The notes: generated by a model from the sequence alone, not told the origin. Counted from the stretch's first letter, positions 8,156-17,914 are shown. The stretch: DNA of 47,866 nt from Alphaproteobacteria bacterium (GCA_030041335.1 JASHOB010000035.1:1-47866); one strand, 5' to 3'. A program made the numbers and translations.

Positions 8156-9025
8156 ATGGCCGACTACCGCGATCATTTGGCGAGTTTGTTGCCCGCCGCA
8201 CCATTGTCGCGGCGCGCTTTTGTCGTGACCACGCTGGCGAGCGGCTTTGCCTTGTCGGCACAGCCGATATCGGCCGAGACCATCACCACCAACGCCGCGG
8301 GTCTGGTCGCGGGCGAGGTCCAAATCCCGGTCGTCGATGGGCTGATACCGGCCTACCGTGCCGCTCCGGCGAGTGGCGGCCCTTTTCCGACCGTGCTCGT
8401 CATCCACGAAATCTTTGGGGTTCACGAATGGATCAAGGACGTGTGCCGACGCCTGGCCCATGCCGGCTATTTCGCCGTGGCACCGTCCCTCAACGCGCGT
8501 CAAGGCGATGTCGCCAAGGCGCCCGATATGCCGAGCGTCATGGCAATCATGGGGCAAGTCCCGGATGCCGAAGTCGCCTCCGATCTCGACGCCACCATCG
8601 CCTGGGCAGCCACGACCGGCAAGGCCGACACCGAGCGGGTCGGTGTCACCGGATTCTGCTGGGGCGGGCGCCAGACCTGGCTTTATGCCGAGCACAATCC
8701 CAAGGTAAGGGCGGCGGTGGCGTGGTATGGTCCGCTCGGCTACCCGACCAATTCGCTGCACCCCAAAAATGCGCCGGACCTGATCGCGCAATTGCAGGTG
8801 CCGGTGCTCGGCCTTTACGGCGGGGCCGATGCCGGCATTCCCAAGAGTCAGATCGTGGCCTTTGCGGCAGCGCTCAAGCGGGCGGGCAAGGACTGCCAGG
8901 TCATCATCTATCCGGACGCGCCCCACGGTTTTGCCGCCGATTACCGCCCGAGCTATCGCGCCGCCGCCGCGGGCGATGGCTGGCAGCACATGCTGCAATG
9001 GTTCAAGGGGCACGGCGTCGCCTGA
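8156..9025 (+). CDS. Tat-exported dienelactone hydrolase family protein
   Basis: The 289-residue alpha/beta hydrolase has the dienelactone hydrolase arrangement. The nucleophile C168 is in GFCWGG, the acid is D225 in YGGADAGIP, and H257 lies in PHGF. An IHEIFG motif supplying the oxyanion region is at about 83-88. The N terminus has a twin-arginine signal: SRRAF at 18-22, then a hydrophobic stretch ending in an AQPISA-like cleavage site near 40. The mature enzyme is therefore likely periplasmic. The ATG at 8156 is preferred over one at 8150 by spacing to GGGGAGG. The natural substrate is unknown; family members hydrolyse lactones and esters. Confidence 0.92.
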   Translation: MADYRDHLASLLPAAPLSRRAFVVTTLASGFALSAQPISAETITTNAAGLVAGEVQIPVVDGLIPAYRAAPASGGPFPTVLVIHEIFGVHEWIKDVCRRLAHAGYFAVAPSLNARQGDVAKAPDMPSVMAIMGQVPDAEVASDLDATIAWAATTGKADTERVGVTGFCWGGRQTWLYAEHNPKVRAAVAWYGPLGYPTNSLHPKNAPDLIAQLQVPVLGLYGGADAGIPKSQIVAFAAALKRAGKDCQVIIYPDAPHGFAADYRPSYRAAAAGDGWQHMLQWFKGHGVA

Positions 9026-9090
9026 TATCGGCGCGCTTGACGGCGCGCCCGGTTGGCGCATCCTTAGCCATCAGTTGACGGGAGGAACCG

Positions 9091-9663
9091 ATGCCCGACA
9101 AGACCGAAGCGCATGCAAAACCCGAACTGCTGTCGCAACTGCCGGTGCGGCTGCATCACCACGCCTATGCGGTGAAGGACCAGGAGGCGAACCGCCATTT
9201 CCTCGAGGACATTATCGGGCTGCCGCTGATTGCGACCTGGTGCGAGCGCAATTTCAACAGAGCGGTGGGACGCGAGGTCGATTATTGCCACACCTTCTTC
9301 GGCATCGGCGACGGCGGCGCGCTCGCGTTTTTCCAATATGCCGATGAAGAAGTCTGGAAGAAGAGCAAGGCGATCCATCCCGAAATCGACGTCGCCTGGC
9401 ACATCTCGCTCAAGGTGACGCAGGCGACGTTCGACGAAATCGTCGGCCGCCTCACCGCGCATAAGATCGCGTTCAACAAGATCGATCACGGCTACTGCCT
9501 GTCGCTCTATTGCCGGACGCCCGACCACATGCAGCTCGAGTTCACGGTCGATCCGCCCAATGCCGCGGAGATCGACAAGATGCGGCGCGCCGACGCGCAT
9601 CGGGAACTGGCGCGATGGCTGGCCGGCGACCGACACGTCAATAATACCGATCGGCCGCACTGA
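9091..9663 (+). CDS. VOC (glyoxalase/dioxygenase fold) family protein
   Basis: The 190-residue protein has the paired beta-alpha-beta-beta-beta modules of the vicinal oxygen chelate superfamily. The first begins at LHHHAYAVKD (about 21-30) and the second at VAWHISLKV (about 101-109). Likely metal ligands are a histidine of the HHH cluster (22-24), H104 and E150 in MQLEF. A strong GGGAGG precedes the ATG. It follows the dienelactone-hydrolase-like gene by 65 bp on the same strand. A shared role in ring-cleavage or lactone metabolism is possible but cannot be shown. The closest annotation is a glyoxalase/bleomycin-resistance type dioxygenase of unknown substrate. Confidence 0.85.
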   Translation: MPDKTEAHAKPELLSQLPVRLHHHAYAVKDQEANRHFLEDIIGLPLIATWCERNFNRAVGREVDYCHTFFGIGDGGALAFFQYADEEVWKKSKAIHPEIDVAWHISLKVTQATFDEIVGRLTAHKIAFNKIDHGYCLSLYCRTPDHMQLEFTVDPPNAAEIDKMRRADAHRELARWLAGDRHVNNTDRPH

Positions 9664-9721
9664 GGCGGTCATCGGACCCGGGCTCGCCGCCGTGCCGGGC
9701 GCTCTCCGGCGTGGCGTCAGG

Positions 9722-10654
9722 TCAGGTCGCTTGCGTGGAGGCGCGCCCGGCGCGCGTGTCTTCGGGTTTGAGATAGGCCGTTAGCTCTGCCACCAAATGG
9801 TCGAACAACAGCCGCACGCGCCGGCTGGTGCGGAGATCCTCGTGCATCACCACCCAGCAATCGAGCATCAGGCGGAAGTCCTCGTGCAGCACCGGGACAA
9901 GCTCAGGTTGGCGACGCGCCAGCGCTTCCTGGCAGCCGCCAATGCCGTAGCCGGCGCGCAGCGCTTCCAACTGTGCCAAACCCGAATCGGTGCGCAGCTT
10001 GAACATGTCGCGGCTCGCCGGCGGCGACTGGTCGGCAAGCATCGCGTTGCCCCACGGATCGGCATCGAAACCGATGATCGTGTGGGTCCTCAATTGTGCC
10101 ATGCTCGTCGGCATGCCGTGGCGCGCGATGTAATCGCGGTGAGCGTAAAGCGAGATCGACACCGGGCCGATATGGCGCGCCACCAGCGCCGCCTGGCTCG
10201 GCCGCACCATGCGCACCGCGATATCGGCGGCGTGGCGCAGCAAGTCTTCGATGCGGTCGGACAGCACTAATTCAAGTGCAATGTGCGGGTGGGCCTCGTG
10301 GAAGCGCGTCAACATCGGCGGCAGTACGGCCGCGCCCATGAACTCGCTTGCCGTCAGACGCACCGTGCCGCGTGCTTGTGCCGCCTCGCCCGAAGCGCTG
10401 CGCCTCAAGGCGGTCATGGCCGCCGCCATGGTTTCGGCATGCGGGCGGAGATCAAGGGCGGCCTGGGTCGGCTTGACGCCGTGGCGCGACCGCGTGAACA
10501 GCGGCACCCCAAGCCGGGCCTCAAACTCGGCGACCTGACGGCCGACCGTGGGTTGGGTCAGGCCCAGGTTGCGGGCGGCGCCTGAAAGGCTTCCGGCCTC
10601 AAGCACGGCCAGGAAGGCGCGGGCCAGGTCCCAGTCACCACCGGTCTGGTTCAT
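9722..10654 (-). CDS. LysR family transcriptional regulator
   Basis: The 310-residue protein has the canonical LysR layout. The N-terminal winged helix-turn-helix spans about 8-65 (AGSLSGAARNLGLTQPTVGRQ, then LGVPLFTRSRHGVKPT). A linker helix follows, then a periplasmic-binding-like effector domain (about 95-300). It is transcribed away from the epimerase-like gene at 10748, with a 93-bp AT-richer gap between them. By the usual behaviour of the family it probably controls that gene and itself. The effector is not known. Confidence 0.94.
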   Translation of the reverse strand: MNQTGGDWDLARAFLAVLEAGSLSGAARNLGLTQPTVGRQVAEFEARLGVPLFTRSRHGVKPTQAALDLRPHAETMAAAMTALRRSASGEAAQARGTVRLTASEFMGAAVLPPMLTRFHEAHPHIALELVLSDRIEDLLRHAADIAVRMVRPSQAALVARHIGPVSISLYAHRDYIARHGMPTSMAQLRTHTIIGFDADPWGNAMLADQSPPASRDMFKLRTDSGLAQLEALRAGYGIGGCQEALARRQPELVPVLHEDFRLMLDCWVVMHEDLRTSRRVRLLFDHLVAELTAYLKPEDTRAGRASTQAT

Positions 10655-10747
10655 GGTTTTTTGTATAACAGCGATAGGTATTTATGGAATTTATTTAGAG
10701 GTGGACCCTGTCAATGTGATGGACAGCCATTAGCAATGGAGGTCGTC
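10655..10747. promoter_or_regulatory. Divergent LysR/epimerase promoter region with inverted repeat
   Basis: The gap is AT-rich for this genome (about 10656-10700). It contains a dyad CTGTC (10708-10712) / GACAG (10722-10726). A TATAAC-like hexamer lies near 10672. A GGAGG ahead of the ATG at 10748 is the epimerase ribosome binding site. The location is typical for LysR control; the exact binding site is not established. Confidence 0.4.
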
Positions 10748-11755
10748 ATGATCGACAAGATCCTGGTTCTGGGCGCGACCGGCGGTGTCGGCGGCGAGGT
10801 CGCCCGGGCGTTTTTGCGGCGCGGCTGGCAGGTCACGGCGCTGACCCGCCGGCCCGAGGTGGTGGCGGAGCGGTTCGGGCATGCCCCGGGCCTCACTTGG
10901 CTGAAGGGCGATGCCATGAGCGCGGCCGATATTCGCCAGGCGGCCCGGGACGCGCGGTTCATCTTCCACGGCGCCCATCCCGCCAACTACGCAAATTGGC
11001 GGGAGTGGGGCATTCCGATGCTGGCCAACAGCATTGCCGCCGCGAAGGCGACCGGCGCGCGCCTGATCCTGCCGGGCAATATCTACAATTTCGGTGCCGA
11101 TGCCGGGAGTTTCGTCGACGAGACCGCACCGCAGCATCCCGTGACGGAAAAAGGCCGGATCCGCGTGCGCATGGAGGAGATGCTCGACGAGGCGGCGCGC
11201 GACGGCGTGCGCTCGCTGGTGGTGCGCGCCTGCGACTATCTGGGCCCGCAATCGCCGAGCTCATGGTTTACCGGTGCGATGGTAAGGCCCGGCAAGCCGC
11301 TCGGCGCGATCACCTATCCAGGCACCCGCGATGTCGGTCATGGTTTTGCCTACTTGCCCGATCTGGCCGAGGCGGTGGCGCGTCTGTGCGAGATCGACGA
11401 GCGGCTCGGCGCTCATGAGGTGGTGCATTTTGGCGGCCATTGGTTCGCGCGCGGCACCGATTTCTGTGCCGCGGTCGGACGCGCGGCCGGCATCGCCGAC
11501 CTGCGCGTGCGGCGCTTTCCGTGGTTCGCGATCTGGTTGGCGCGGCCGGTCTGGGGCCTGGCGCGGGGCTTGTGGGAGATGCGCTATTTGTGGCGCGAGC
11601 CGCTGCGGCTCGACAATCGCAAGCTGGTCGGGCTCATCGGTCCGGAGCCGCACACGCCGATCGATGAGGCGCTGCGCGCGACACTGGAAGGGATCGGGTG
11701 CCTCGCGCTGGCGGCGACCCGGGCTCAAACCGTCAAACGGCTGCGCGCGGCATGA
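10748..11755 (+). CDS. NAD-dependent epimerase/dehydratase-like (extended SDR) protein
   Basis: The 335-residue protein opens with a Rossmann strand and glycine motif LGATGGVGGEVARAF (about 8-22). It continues with a DxxD-like ADxRQAARD stretch and the GAHPAN segment expected of atypical or extended SDRs acting on NAD(P). A canonical YxxxK dyad is not obvious, so catalytic activity may be altered, as in NmrA-like or sugar-epimerase-like proteins. The ATG at 10748 follows GGAGG with good spacing. It is divergent from a LysR regulator that probably controls it. The substrate is unknown. Confidence 0.85.
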   Translation: MIDKILVLGATGGVGGEVARAFLRRGWQVTALTRRPEVVAERFGHAPGLTWLKGDAMSAADIRQAARDARFIFHGAHPANYANWREWGIPMLANSIAAAKATGARLILPGNIYNFGADAGSFVDETAPQHPVTEKGRIRVRMEEMLDEAARDGVRSLVVRACDYLGPQSPSSWFTGAMVRPGKPLGAITYPGTRDVGHGFAYLPDLAEAVARLCEIDERLGAHEVVHFGGHWFARGTDFCAAVGRAAGIADLRVRRFPWFAIWLARPVWGLARGLWEMRYLWREPLRLDNRKLVGLIGPEPHTPIDEALRATLEGIGCLALAATRAQTVKRLRAA

Positions 11756-11871
11756 GAAACTGGAAGCTTGCGCGGCGACGCTGGTGAGGCCGCTTGCGGC
11801 CCGGTTCGCGCGCGCTTCCCGGCCGCGCATCTCCGCCAAGGTTGCGCGTCCGGGGATTGTGCAAGCGGCCG

Positions 11872-13725
11872 CTATGCGGCGCGGTTGCGGCGGGGGGTAA
11901 GTGCCGCCTCGTCTTCGTCGAACAGCTCGGCCAGCTTTTCCAGCATGGTGCCACCGAGCTGTTCGGCATCGACGATGGTGACGGCGCGGCGGTAATAGCG
12001 CGTGACGTCGTGACCGATGCCGATGGCGATCAGCTGGACGGGCGACTCGCCTTCGATCTCGGCGATCACGTCGCGCAGATGCTTCTCGAGATAGTTGCCG
12101 GGGTTGACCGACAGGGTCGAATCGTCGACCGGCGCGCCATCCGAAATTACCATGAGGATGCGCCGCTGCTCGTGCCGGCCGATGAGGCGCTGATGCGCCC
12201 AGAGCAGTGCCTCCCCGTCGATATTCTCCTTGAGAATCCCCTCCCGCAGCATGAGGCCGAGACTCTTGCGGGCGCGGCGCCACGGCGCATCGGCGGCTTT
12301 GTAGATGATGTGCCTCAGATCGTTGAGACGTCCGGGATTGGGCGGCTTGCCGCTGGCAATCCAGCGCTCGCGCGATTGCCCGCCCTTCCAGGCGCGCGTC
12401 GTGAAACCCACAATCTCGACCTTGACGCCACAGCGTTCGAGCGTACGCGCCAGAATATCGGCGCTCATGGCCGCCACCGTGATCGGTCGGCCGCGCATCG
12501 AACCAGAATTGTCGATGAGCAACGTCACCACCGTGTCGCGGAAATTGGTTTCCTTCTCGCGCTTATAGGACAAGGGGTAAACCGGATTGGTGATGACGCG
12601 CGACAGGCGCGCGGTATCGAGCAGACCTTCCTCGAGATCGAACTCCCAGGCGCGCGTCTGCTTAGCCATCAGGCGACGCTGCAAGCGATTGGCGAGGCGC
12701 GAGATGACGGTCTGAAGATTCGAAAGCTGCTGATCGAGCAAGAGCCGCAGGCGCGTCAATTCGTCGGGGTCGCACAGGTCGGCCGCGTCGACGATCTCGT
12801 CGCACTCGGTGGTGAAGGGACGATAGCCGTGGCCCTCGTCCTTGAGATTGGACCGCGGCTGATGGCCCGGCCGGCCCGGCCGGCCTGGATCGTCCTCGCT
12901 GGTTCCGGGCATCAGCTCGCCCTCGATCTCGCCCGCGCCGGTGTCCTCTTCGCCGTCGCTGTCGGGCGCCCCGGCTTCGAGGGCGCCTTGGGCTCCGGAG
13001 GATCCGCCTTCGCCGCCTTCGCTTTCGCTGTCGCCCTGCTCGGAATCCTCGCCTTCGGACTCGGAATCGTCCGGTTCGGAATCTTGCTCGGCGTCGCCCA
13101 GGTCGATGTCGAGATCGCGGATCAGCTGCCGCGCGATCTTGGCGTAGCCATCCTGGTCCTTGAGATGCTTGGCGAGCTCGAGAAAATCGCGGCCGACCTT
13201 GCCCTCGAGAAAGGGCCGCCAGGCCGCGATCATGCGCCGCGCCGAAGGCGGCGGCACGGCGCCGGTCAGCGCCTCGCGCGTCAGGAGACGCACCGCTTCC
13301 GGCAGCATCGCGGCGTCGCGCTCGGTGACGTGGGCAAAACCCTGGCGGCGGCAACGTTCTTCAAGATGCGCTGCGAGATTGGTGGCGACGCCTGCCATGC
13401 GCTGCGCCCCCAACGCCTCGACCCGTGCCTGCTCGATGCCTTCGAACAATTGCCGCGCCCGATCGGCCTGCGGACGCCGCTTGGCGTGCACCGCATCGTC
13501 GTGGTAGCGCAGCCGCAAGGCCGCCGCGTCGGCGGCGCCGCGCAGCTGCGCCGCCTCTTCGCCCGCCAGCTCACGCCCGGGCACGGGCAGACGCACCCGC
13601 GTGCCGCCGACGGCCGGCAGCTCGGCGCCATAGACGACGCTAATGTCGTCGCGTTCCGCGATCGCGCGCACCGCCGCAGCGGTCGTCCGCTTGAAGACGT
13701 CGACGGGGGATTCGGCTTCCGCCAT
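11872..13725 (-). CDS. cobT: Aerobic cobaltochelatase subunit CobT
   Basis: CobT forms, with CobS and CobN, the ATP-dependent chelatase inserting cobalt into hydrogenobyrinate a,c-diamide in aerobic cobalamin synthesis. The 617-residue protein has an N-terminal helical domain and a long acidic Asp/Glu/Ser-rich linker (about 205-290). The C-terminal von Willebrand A domain carries the MIDAS motif DNSGSM, later followed by ISDGAPVDD. The start at 13725 lies 20 bp after the cobS stop; longer in-frame extensions would run into cobS and look non-coding. cobN is not in the window. Confidence 0.96.
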   Translation of the reverse strand: MAEAESPVDVFKRTTAAAVRAIAERDDISVVYGAELPAVGGTRVRLPVPGRELAGEEAAQLRGAADAAALRLRYHDDAVHAKRRPQADRARQLFEGIEQARVEALGAQRMAGVATNLAAHLEERCRRQGFAHVTERDAAMLPEAVRLLTREALTGAVPPPSARRMIAAWRPFLEGKVGRDFLELAKHLKDQDGYAKIARQLIRDLDIDLGDAEQDSEPDDSESEGEDSEQGDSESEGGEGGSSGAQGALEAGAPDSDGEEDTGAGEIEGELMPGTSEDDPGRPGRPGHQPRSNLKDEGHGYRPFTTECDEIVDAADLCDPDELTRLRLLLDQQLSNLQTVISRLANRLQRRLMAKQTRAWEFDLEEGLLDTARLSRVITNPVYPLSYKREKETNFRDTVVTLLIDNSGSMRGRPITVAAMSADILARTLERCGVKVEIVGFTTRAWKGGQSRERWIASGKPPNPGRLNDLRHIIYKAADAPWRRARKSLGLMLREGILKENIDGEALLWAHQRLIGRHEQRRILMVISDGAPVDDSTLSVNPGNYLEKHLRDVIAEIEGESPVQLIAIGIGHDVTRYYRRAVTIVDAEQLGGTMLEKLAELFDEDEAALTPRRNRAA

Positions 13726-13745
13726 TTGCGTTCGGTGACCGCTGC

Positions 13746-14741
13746 CTATACCAACGTGGTGGGAACACCGGTTTCCCGGAGCTCGGTTCCGAAACAGCGC
13801 TGGTAATATTCCGCCACCGTCGAGCGCTCCATCTCGTCGCATTTGTTGAGGAAGGTGAGACGAAAACCGAAGGCGATGTCGTTGAAGATGCGCGCGTTCT
13901 CGGCCCAGGTGATCACCGTGCGCGGCGACATGACGGTGGAGATATCGCCGTTGATGAAGCCCGACCGCGTCAACTCGGCCAGCGCCACCATGGCATGGAT
14001 GGTGCGGCGGCCTTCTTCATTGTCGTAACTCGGCGTTTTCGCCAGCACGATGTCGACCTCGGCGTCGTGCGGCAGGTAGTTCAAGGTCGCGACGATGTTC
14101 CAGCGGTCCATCTGGCCCTGGTTAATCTGCTGCGTGCCGTGGTAGAGGCCCGACGTGTCGCCGAGGCCGATGGTATTGGCGGTCGCGAACAGGCGAAACG
14201 CCGGATGCGGGCGAATCACCTTGTTCTGGTCGAGCAGCGTCAGCTTGCCGTCGACTTCGAGCACGCGCTGGATCACGAACATCACGTCGGGTCGGCCGGC
14301 ATCGTATTCGTCGAAGCACAAGGCCGTCGGGTGTTGGAGCGCCCACGGCAGCATGCCCTCGCGATATTCCGTCACCTGCTGACCGTCCCTGAGGACAATG
14401 GCATCCTTGCCCACCAGGTCGATGCGGCTGATGTGGCTGTCGAGATTGATCCGGATGCACGGCCAGTTGAGCCGCGCCGACACTTGTTCGATGTGCGTGG
14501 ATTTGCCGGTGCCGTGATAGCCGGCGATCAAAACCCGGCGGTTGTAGGCAAAACCGGCCAGGATCGCGAGCGTGGTGTCATGATCGAAGCGATAGGCGTC
14601 GTCGATCTCGGGCACTAGGTCGGACGGCGGCGCTGAAAACGCCGGCACCTGCATGTCACTGTCAAGACCAAAGGTCTGGCGCACCGACACGGTGATGTCG
14701 GGTCGATCCAGGGATTGGCTACTGTCATTGGCGGAATTCAT
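13746..14741 (-). CDS. cobS: Aerobic cobaltochelatase subunit CobS
   Basis: CobS is the AAA+ ATPase ring subunit of the cobalt chelatase. The 331-residue sequence has Walker A GYHGTGKS (about 74-81) and Walker [10 protein letters not shown] (about 141-149). Sensor-1-like FATANT lies near 190, and the [12 protein letters not shown] segment is typical of the MoxR/CobS clade. It lies between a J-domain gene (6 bp upstream) and cobT (20 bp downstream), the usual alphaproteobacterial order. The ATG at 14741 gives the expected full length. Confidence 0.97.
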   Translation of the reverse strand: MNSANDSSQSLDRPDITVSVRQTFGLDSDMQVPAFSAPPSDLVPEIDDAYRFDHDTTLAILAGFAYNRRVLIAGYHGTGKSTHIEQVSARLNWPCIRINLDSHISRIDLVGKDAIVLRDGQQVTEYREGMLPWALQHPTALCFDEYDAGRPDVMFVIQRVLEVDGKLTLLDQNKVIRPHPAFRLFATANTIGLGDTSGLYHGTQQINQGQMDRWNIVATLNYLPHDAEVDIVLAKTPSYDNEEGRRTIHAMVALAELTRSGFINGDISTVMSPRTVITWAENARIFNDIAFGFRLTFLNKCDEMERSTVAEYYQRCFGTELRETGVPTTLV

Positions 14742-14747
14742 GGGGCC

Positions 14748-15308
14748 TCAGGAGGGGAAGTAACTGGCTTTCAAGGTGGCGTAGGCTCGGTTGATGATCT
14801 TAAGCCTTTCCTCCGCCGCCTTGTCGCCGCCATGGGCGTCGGGGTGGTGCATTTTAACCAATTGTTTATAGCGCGCTTTGAGCGCCGCCAAAGTGAGCGG
14901 CAGTGCGAGATCGAAGGTTTCGAGCGCCAGTTCCTGCTGGGTTGCCGGCCGGGCACGGGATTTGGCGCGCGGCGCCTCCTCGAAGTCGAACAGGCCAAAA
15001 TCGCGAACGCCGTTGCCGAAGCGCCAGGCGACGCGGTGACCGAACTTCCAACTCGGCCGCTGCCCGACCATATCCTTGCGCAACTCGGCCTCGATCTCGG
15101 CCTCGTTCATGCCGGCGTAATAATTCCACGATGCGTTGTAGGATCGCACGTGATCCAGACAGAACCAGTAGTAATTGCGCAAATCGTCGCGTGAGCGGGG
15201 CGCACGATATTCTCCGGTGCAGCAACAGCCCGGATGGTCGCACGGCCGCGCCAGCGGCGTGTTTTGATCCAACGCCGCGCGGTCGGAATAGGGAATCGGA
15301 CGAGACAT
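14748..15308 (-). CDS. J-domain (DnaJ-like) protein upstream of cobS
   Basis: The 186-residue protein has a C-terminal J domain (about 130-184) with the HPD tripeptide at 155-157, so it should stimulate an Hsp70/DnaK ATPase. The N-terminal half contains C23, a CCC run at 28-30 and a C50-x2-H53 pair that could bind a metal, and a WxFGxxVAW-like motif near 86-96. It has no G/F or classical zinc-finger domain. Its fixed position ahead of cobS in this lineage suggests a chaperone role linked to the chelatase or simple co-transcription; which of the two cannot be told here. Confidence 0.9.
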   Translation of the reverse strand: MSRPIPYSDRAALDQNTPLARPCDHPGCCCTGEYRAPRSRDDLRNYYWFCLDHVRSYNASWNYYAGMNEAEIEAELRKDMVGQRPSWKFGHRVAWRFGNGVRDFGLFDFEEAPRAKSRARPATQQELALETFDLALPLTLAALKARYKQLVKMHHPDAHGGDKAAEERLKIINRAYATLKASYFPS

Positions 15309-15418
15309 CTATACCAGTATGGGATGCGGCCCCGACCAACACAAGCGCAGGAAGGCAGGCGACTGCCATCGCATCGCAGCGATTGACAAGGCGTTTTGCG
15401 GTTATCAGGCTTGGTCTG

Positions 15419-15706
15419 ATGGCCACCATCGATCGTCTGCGGCAGCGGCTGACGGCAGCATTTGCGCCGTCGCGCCTCGATATATATGACGAATCGCATC
15501 GCCACGCCGGCCACGCGGGGTCCCGGCCGGGCGGGGGCACGCATTTCCAAGTGACAATCGTCGCGGCCGCTTTCGCCGGTCAGAGCCGGGTCGCGCGGCA
15601 GCGCGCGGTCTACGATGTGTTGGCCGAGGAGCTGGCCACCGATATCCATGCGCTGAGCCTGACAGCGCTGACACCGGTTGAAGCGGCCTCCCAAGGCCGA
15701 GGTTAA
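15419..15706 (+). CDS. bolA: BolA family protein
   Basis: The 95-residue protein has the BolA alpha-beta fold pattern: an N-terminal helix (IDRLRQRLTAAF), the DESHRHAGH motif (about 24-32), a GTHFQVTIV strand, then a RVARQRAVYDVL helix and the IHALSL strand that ends the domain. BolA proteins bind monothiol glutaredoxins and [2Fe-2S] clusters and influence iron homeostasis, cell shape and stress response. The ATG at 15419 is the only fitting start. It is divergent from the J-domain/cobS/cobT operon, a common alphaproteobacterial arrangement. A TTGACA hexamer at 15383 may be part of its promoter, though no good -10 matches. Confidence 0.93.
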   Translation: MATIDRLRQRLTAAFAPSRLDIYDESHRHAGHAGSRPGGGTHFQVTIVAAAFAGQSRVARQRAVYDVLAEELATDIHALSLTALTPVEAASQGRG

Positions 15707-16122
15707 GGCGCCGGTCGCGGGTTGGTGGCGGGGATCATGCCTGACCCCGGTCCGGACGCCGCCCACCGTCCGGGAGCCGCCCTATTGCCGGTCCCGCCTG
15801 GCAGCCTCAGGGCGGCCTGCGAACCTGTCTTGATTCCGACTTGCCGCGAAGGCGGCAAGAGGCGGCATGGGCGCCGCCGTCGGCAACGCCTCGGTCCTTT
15901 CCGGCCTTCTGCGCCCATGGTTCGGGTTCGTTAGACCGTCGTCGCCGGTTGATCCGAAAATTGCCCGGCGTGTGAGCTGCCTCACTATCCGCTCCGACAG
16001 GCGAGCCTTAGGTTGGGGTGAAGATGTTGCGTTGCCCGTGCCGCGCGGCAACGCCGGACCGGTCTTGCCGGTTACCGGGGACGCGCCGGAGCCGGGCAAC
16101 GCCATCAGGAGGAGACAGGCAA
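15707..16122. other. 416-bp gap between bolA and an orphan gene
   Basis: I find no convincing gene here on either strand. It contains an 8-bp stem hairpin, CTTGCCGC (15840-15847) and GCGGCAAG (15852-15859) with a 4-base loop and no T-run after it, and a 6-bp dyad GTTGCC/GGCAAC near 16031-16052. An AGGAGGA at 16107-16113 is the ribosome binding site of the next gene. It may hold that gene's promoter and leader. Confidence 0.5.
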
Positions 16123-16509
16123 ATGGACAACCACACAAATCGAGCATTCGATCCGACATTGGCGCCGCCTCCGGGACCTGCGCCGACCGCCGCGCTCAGC
16201 CACGGCATTGCCATCGAGTACCAGGCGTTGGCGCGCTCCTTTTCGAAGGGCGACCACGCGGGCGTGCTGTTCCTGCTGGCGAGTTGCTACTACCCGACCA
16301 GCGGCTTCACCATTTTTTTTGAGGAGAACGCCGGCAAATACCAGTTGATGGAGCGGCCTCCGACAGGGGTGTTCTTGAATCTGGTCACGTATTACGCGGC
16401 GTGCTGGCCGACACAAGGCGTCTCGTTCGAAGCGGATGACCTGCCGAAGCAGGTGACGATTGTCGATGCCCAGGGCGAGCATGTGGTCAAGGTCCGCCAT
16501 TGGCGGTGA
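16123..16509 (+). CDS. Hypothetical protein, 128 aa
   Basis: I do not recognise this family. The 128-residue product starts with a polar, proline-rich segment (about 1-32). A compact region follows, with a FTIFFEENAGKYQLMERPPTG stretch split by a helix and a C-terminal strand pair (VTIVDAQGEHVVKVRHWR). No signal peptide or membrane segment is visible, so it is probably cytoplasmic. The ATG is supported by a strong AGGAGGA ten bases upstream. It stands alone between bolA and a minus-strand gene. Confidence 0.7.
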   Translation: MDNHTNRAFDPTLAPPPGPAPTAALSHGIAIEYQALARSFSKGDHAGVLFLLASCYYPTSGFTIFFEENAGKYQLMERPPTGVFLNLVTYYAACWPTQGVSFEADDLPKQVTIVDAQGEHVVKVRHWR

Positions 16510-16580
16510 AGCGCATAAGGCCGTAGCGCAACGGCCGCATCGCGTGTCGGGCCGGAGCGAACGGGTCGATCAAGGTTCTC

Positions 16581-16937
16581 TCAGCGGGCCGTGAGGGGGC
16601 GGGCCTCGCCGCTGGCGCCGAGTTGAGTCGGCGGCGGCGGGAGCTGGCCCGCCTGCTGCAGCATTTCCTCGAAACTGTCACCGACCGTTCCGGTGAGGAA
16701 GTTCACCACATCCTGCCGTTTGCGTTCAGAACCCGTTCTCGCCGCGGCAACCAGGTCATGAAGGCGGACCCTTTGCGTCTCGGTCAAGGTCGCGATCAGC
16801 GGACTGTCGGCAGGCAGATTGAGCGACGTGCTGAGCCAGGCGAGATCACCCGGTGTCAGCATATCGTCCGCTTGGCTCCCGGGCGCCACCGCGAGGGCCA
16901 TTGCCAAGACCAACACCCAGCCAATGATGCGCGTCAT
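16581..16937 (-). CDS. Small secreted protein of unknown function
   Basis: The 118-residue product begins with a typical signal peptide: basic MTR, a hydrophobic stretch (about 4-18), and a cleavage site near GSQA-DD. The mature part is helical and polar (TLTETQRVRLHDLVAAARTGSERKR), then has a short proline run PPPP near the end. No known domain is recognised. The start at 16937 places the signal peptide at the N terminus; an ATG 24 bp earlier is possible. It is divergent from the NTF2-like gene at 17017. Confidence 0.72.
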   Translation of the reverse strand: MTRIIGWVLVLAMALAVAPGSQADDMLTPGDLAWLSTSLNLPADSPLIATLTETQRVRLHDLVAAARTGSERKRQDVVNFLTGTVGDSFEEMLQQAGQLPPPPTQLGASGEARPLTAR

Positions 16938-17016
16938 ACCGTCCCCGTCCCCGGGAAACATGCCGCCGCTATAATAGCGCGAACAGAACGGAGCGGTATC
17001 GGGCGGAGCGTCGAGG

Positions 17017-17373
17017 ATGGGGCCCAAGGAACTGATCGAGGCGTGGGTCGCCGCGTTCAATCGCGGCAAAGCGGATGAGATGGCGGCGTTCTATCACGAT
17101 GACGCGGTTAATCACCAGGTCGCGCTGGAGCCGGTAACGGGCCGCGAGGCGATCCACGCGATGTTCGCGCGGGAATTTGCCCAGGCGAGGATGGTGTGCA
17201 TCGTCGAAAACATCTTCGCCGATGGCGATTGGGCGATCCTTGAATGGCGCGATCCGTTAGGCCTGCGCGGCTGCGGCTTTTTCCGGATCACGGACGGCAA
17301 GATCGCGTTCCAGCGCGGCTACTGGGATCGGTTGTCGTTTCTGAAATTGCACAATCTGCCGATACCGCGCTGA
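17017..17373 (+). CDS. Nuclear transport factor 2-like (SnoaL-type) protein
   Basis: The 118-residue protein fits a single NTF2-like cone fold. A first helix (ELIEAWVAAFNRGKADEMAAFY) is followed by the HDDAVNHQV segment, GREAIHAMFARE, and strands ending in FFRITDGKIAFQRGYWDR (about 90-108), a usual SnoaL signature. Such proteins are small-molecule binding proteins or isomerases; no catalytic residues can be assigned with confidence. It stands as a single gene whose end is 20 bp from the convergent membrane-protein gene. Confidence 0.82.
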   Translation: MGPKELIEAWVAAFNRGKADEMAAFYHDDAVNHQVALEPVTGREAIHAMFAREFAQARMVCIVENIFADGDWAILEWRDPLGLRGCGFFRITDGKIAFQRGYWDRLSFLKLHNLPIPR

Positions 17374-17392
17374 CGCCGGCGGTCGCACCGGG

Positions 17393-17914
17393 TCAACTTC
17401 GTCCCTGACGATCGATCGGGGACGGGCGGCGAGAGATCTGGACCAGCCGCAGCGCCCGACCCCAGAGGATGCCGGCGAGGAGCGCCCCGGTGGCACCGAA
17501 TTCAAGCGTCAGCCCGGGATCGCCGCGCAGTTCCGGCCATCGGCCATAGGTGTAGCCCATGGCGTAGCGCAGGATGAGGACCGCGATCACGATGAGCAGC
17601 GGTGCGACGCTGCCGGGCACCACGACGCGGCCCGGTTCGCGCCGCCGCACGGCGTCGCCCGGCACCAGGTTCCAACCAATCGCCACACCGATTGCCAAGC
17701 TCACCGCGAACGCCGGAATTGCCAGGGTCAAGTCGGCCCTGCTGGTCGCGATGTCGAGCAGACCGATGGCCAGCACGATCGCCGGCAACGCGAACATCGG
17801 TGCGAGCGCGCGCTCGCGCGTCGACACGTTGCGTACGCCGAGCCATAGCATTACCGCGAACAGCGGCCAAACCCAGAAGGGTGTGTGCGCGAGCGCCGCA
17901 ATAATTCCGGTCAT
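17393..17914 (-). CDS. Multi-pass inner-membrane protein of unknown function
   Basis: The 173-residue protein has about five hydrophobic segments (about 8-25, 38-56, 65-88, 105-122 and 138-158). A HTPFWVWPLF motif at the N terminus recalls DUF6622-type membrane proteins, a resemblance I hold loosely. No catalytic or binding motif is seen. The ATG at 17914 overlaps the GNAT gene stop by 4 bp, so it is likely the last gene of the thrC operon and translationally coupled. Confidence 0.75.
   Translation of the reverse strand: MTGIIAALAHTPFWVWPLFAVMLWLGVRNVSTRERALAPMFALPAIVLAIGLLDIATSRADLTLAIPAFAVSLAIGVAIGWNLVPGDAVRRREPGRVVVPGSVAPLLIVIAVLILRYAMGYTYGRWPELRGDPGLTLEFGATGALLAGILWGRALRLVQISRRPSPIDRQGRS

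Noticed and set aside
9030-9049. GC-rich dyad GGCGCG/CGCGCC between the hydrolase and VOC genes as a terminator
   Set aside because: No T-run follows, and such short GC dyads are expected by chance in this composition.
11794-13806. Plus-strand open frame opposite cobT
   Set aside because: Antisense to CobT with its MIDAS motif and acidic linker; no independent features.
15383-15411. TTGACA promoter for bolA
   Set aside because: The -35 is a perfect match but no acceptable -10 lies at 16-18 bp spacing, so it is not listed as a promoter.
15782-16159. Minus-strand frame with a signal-peptide-like start in the gap after bolA
   Set aside because: The hydrophobic stretch overlaps the start of the supported plus-strand gene, there is no ribosome binding site, and the rest is low-complexity Arg/Pro/Ala.
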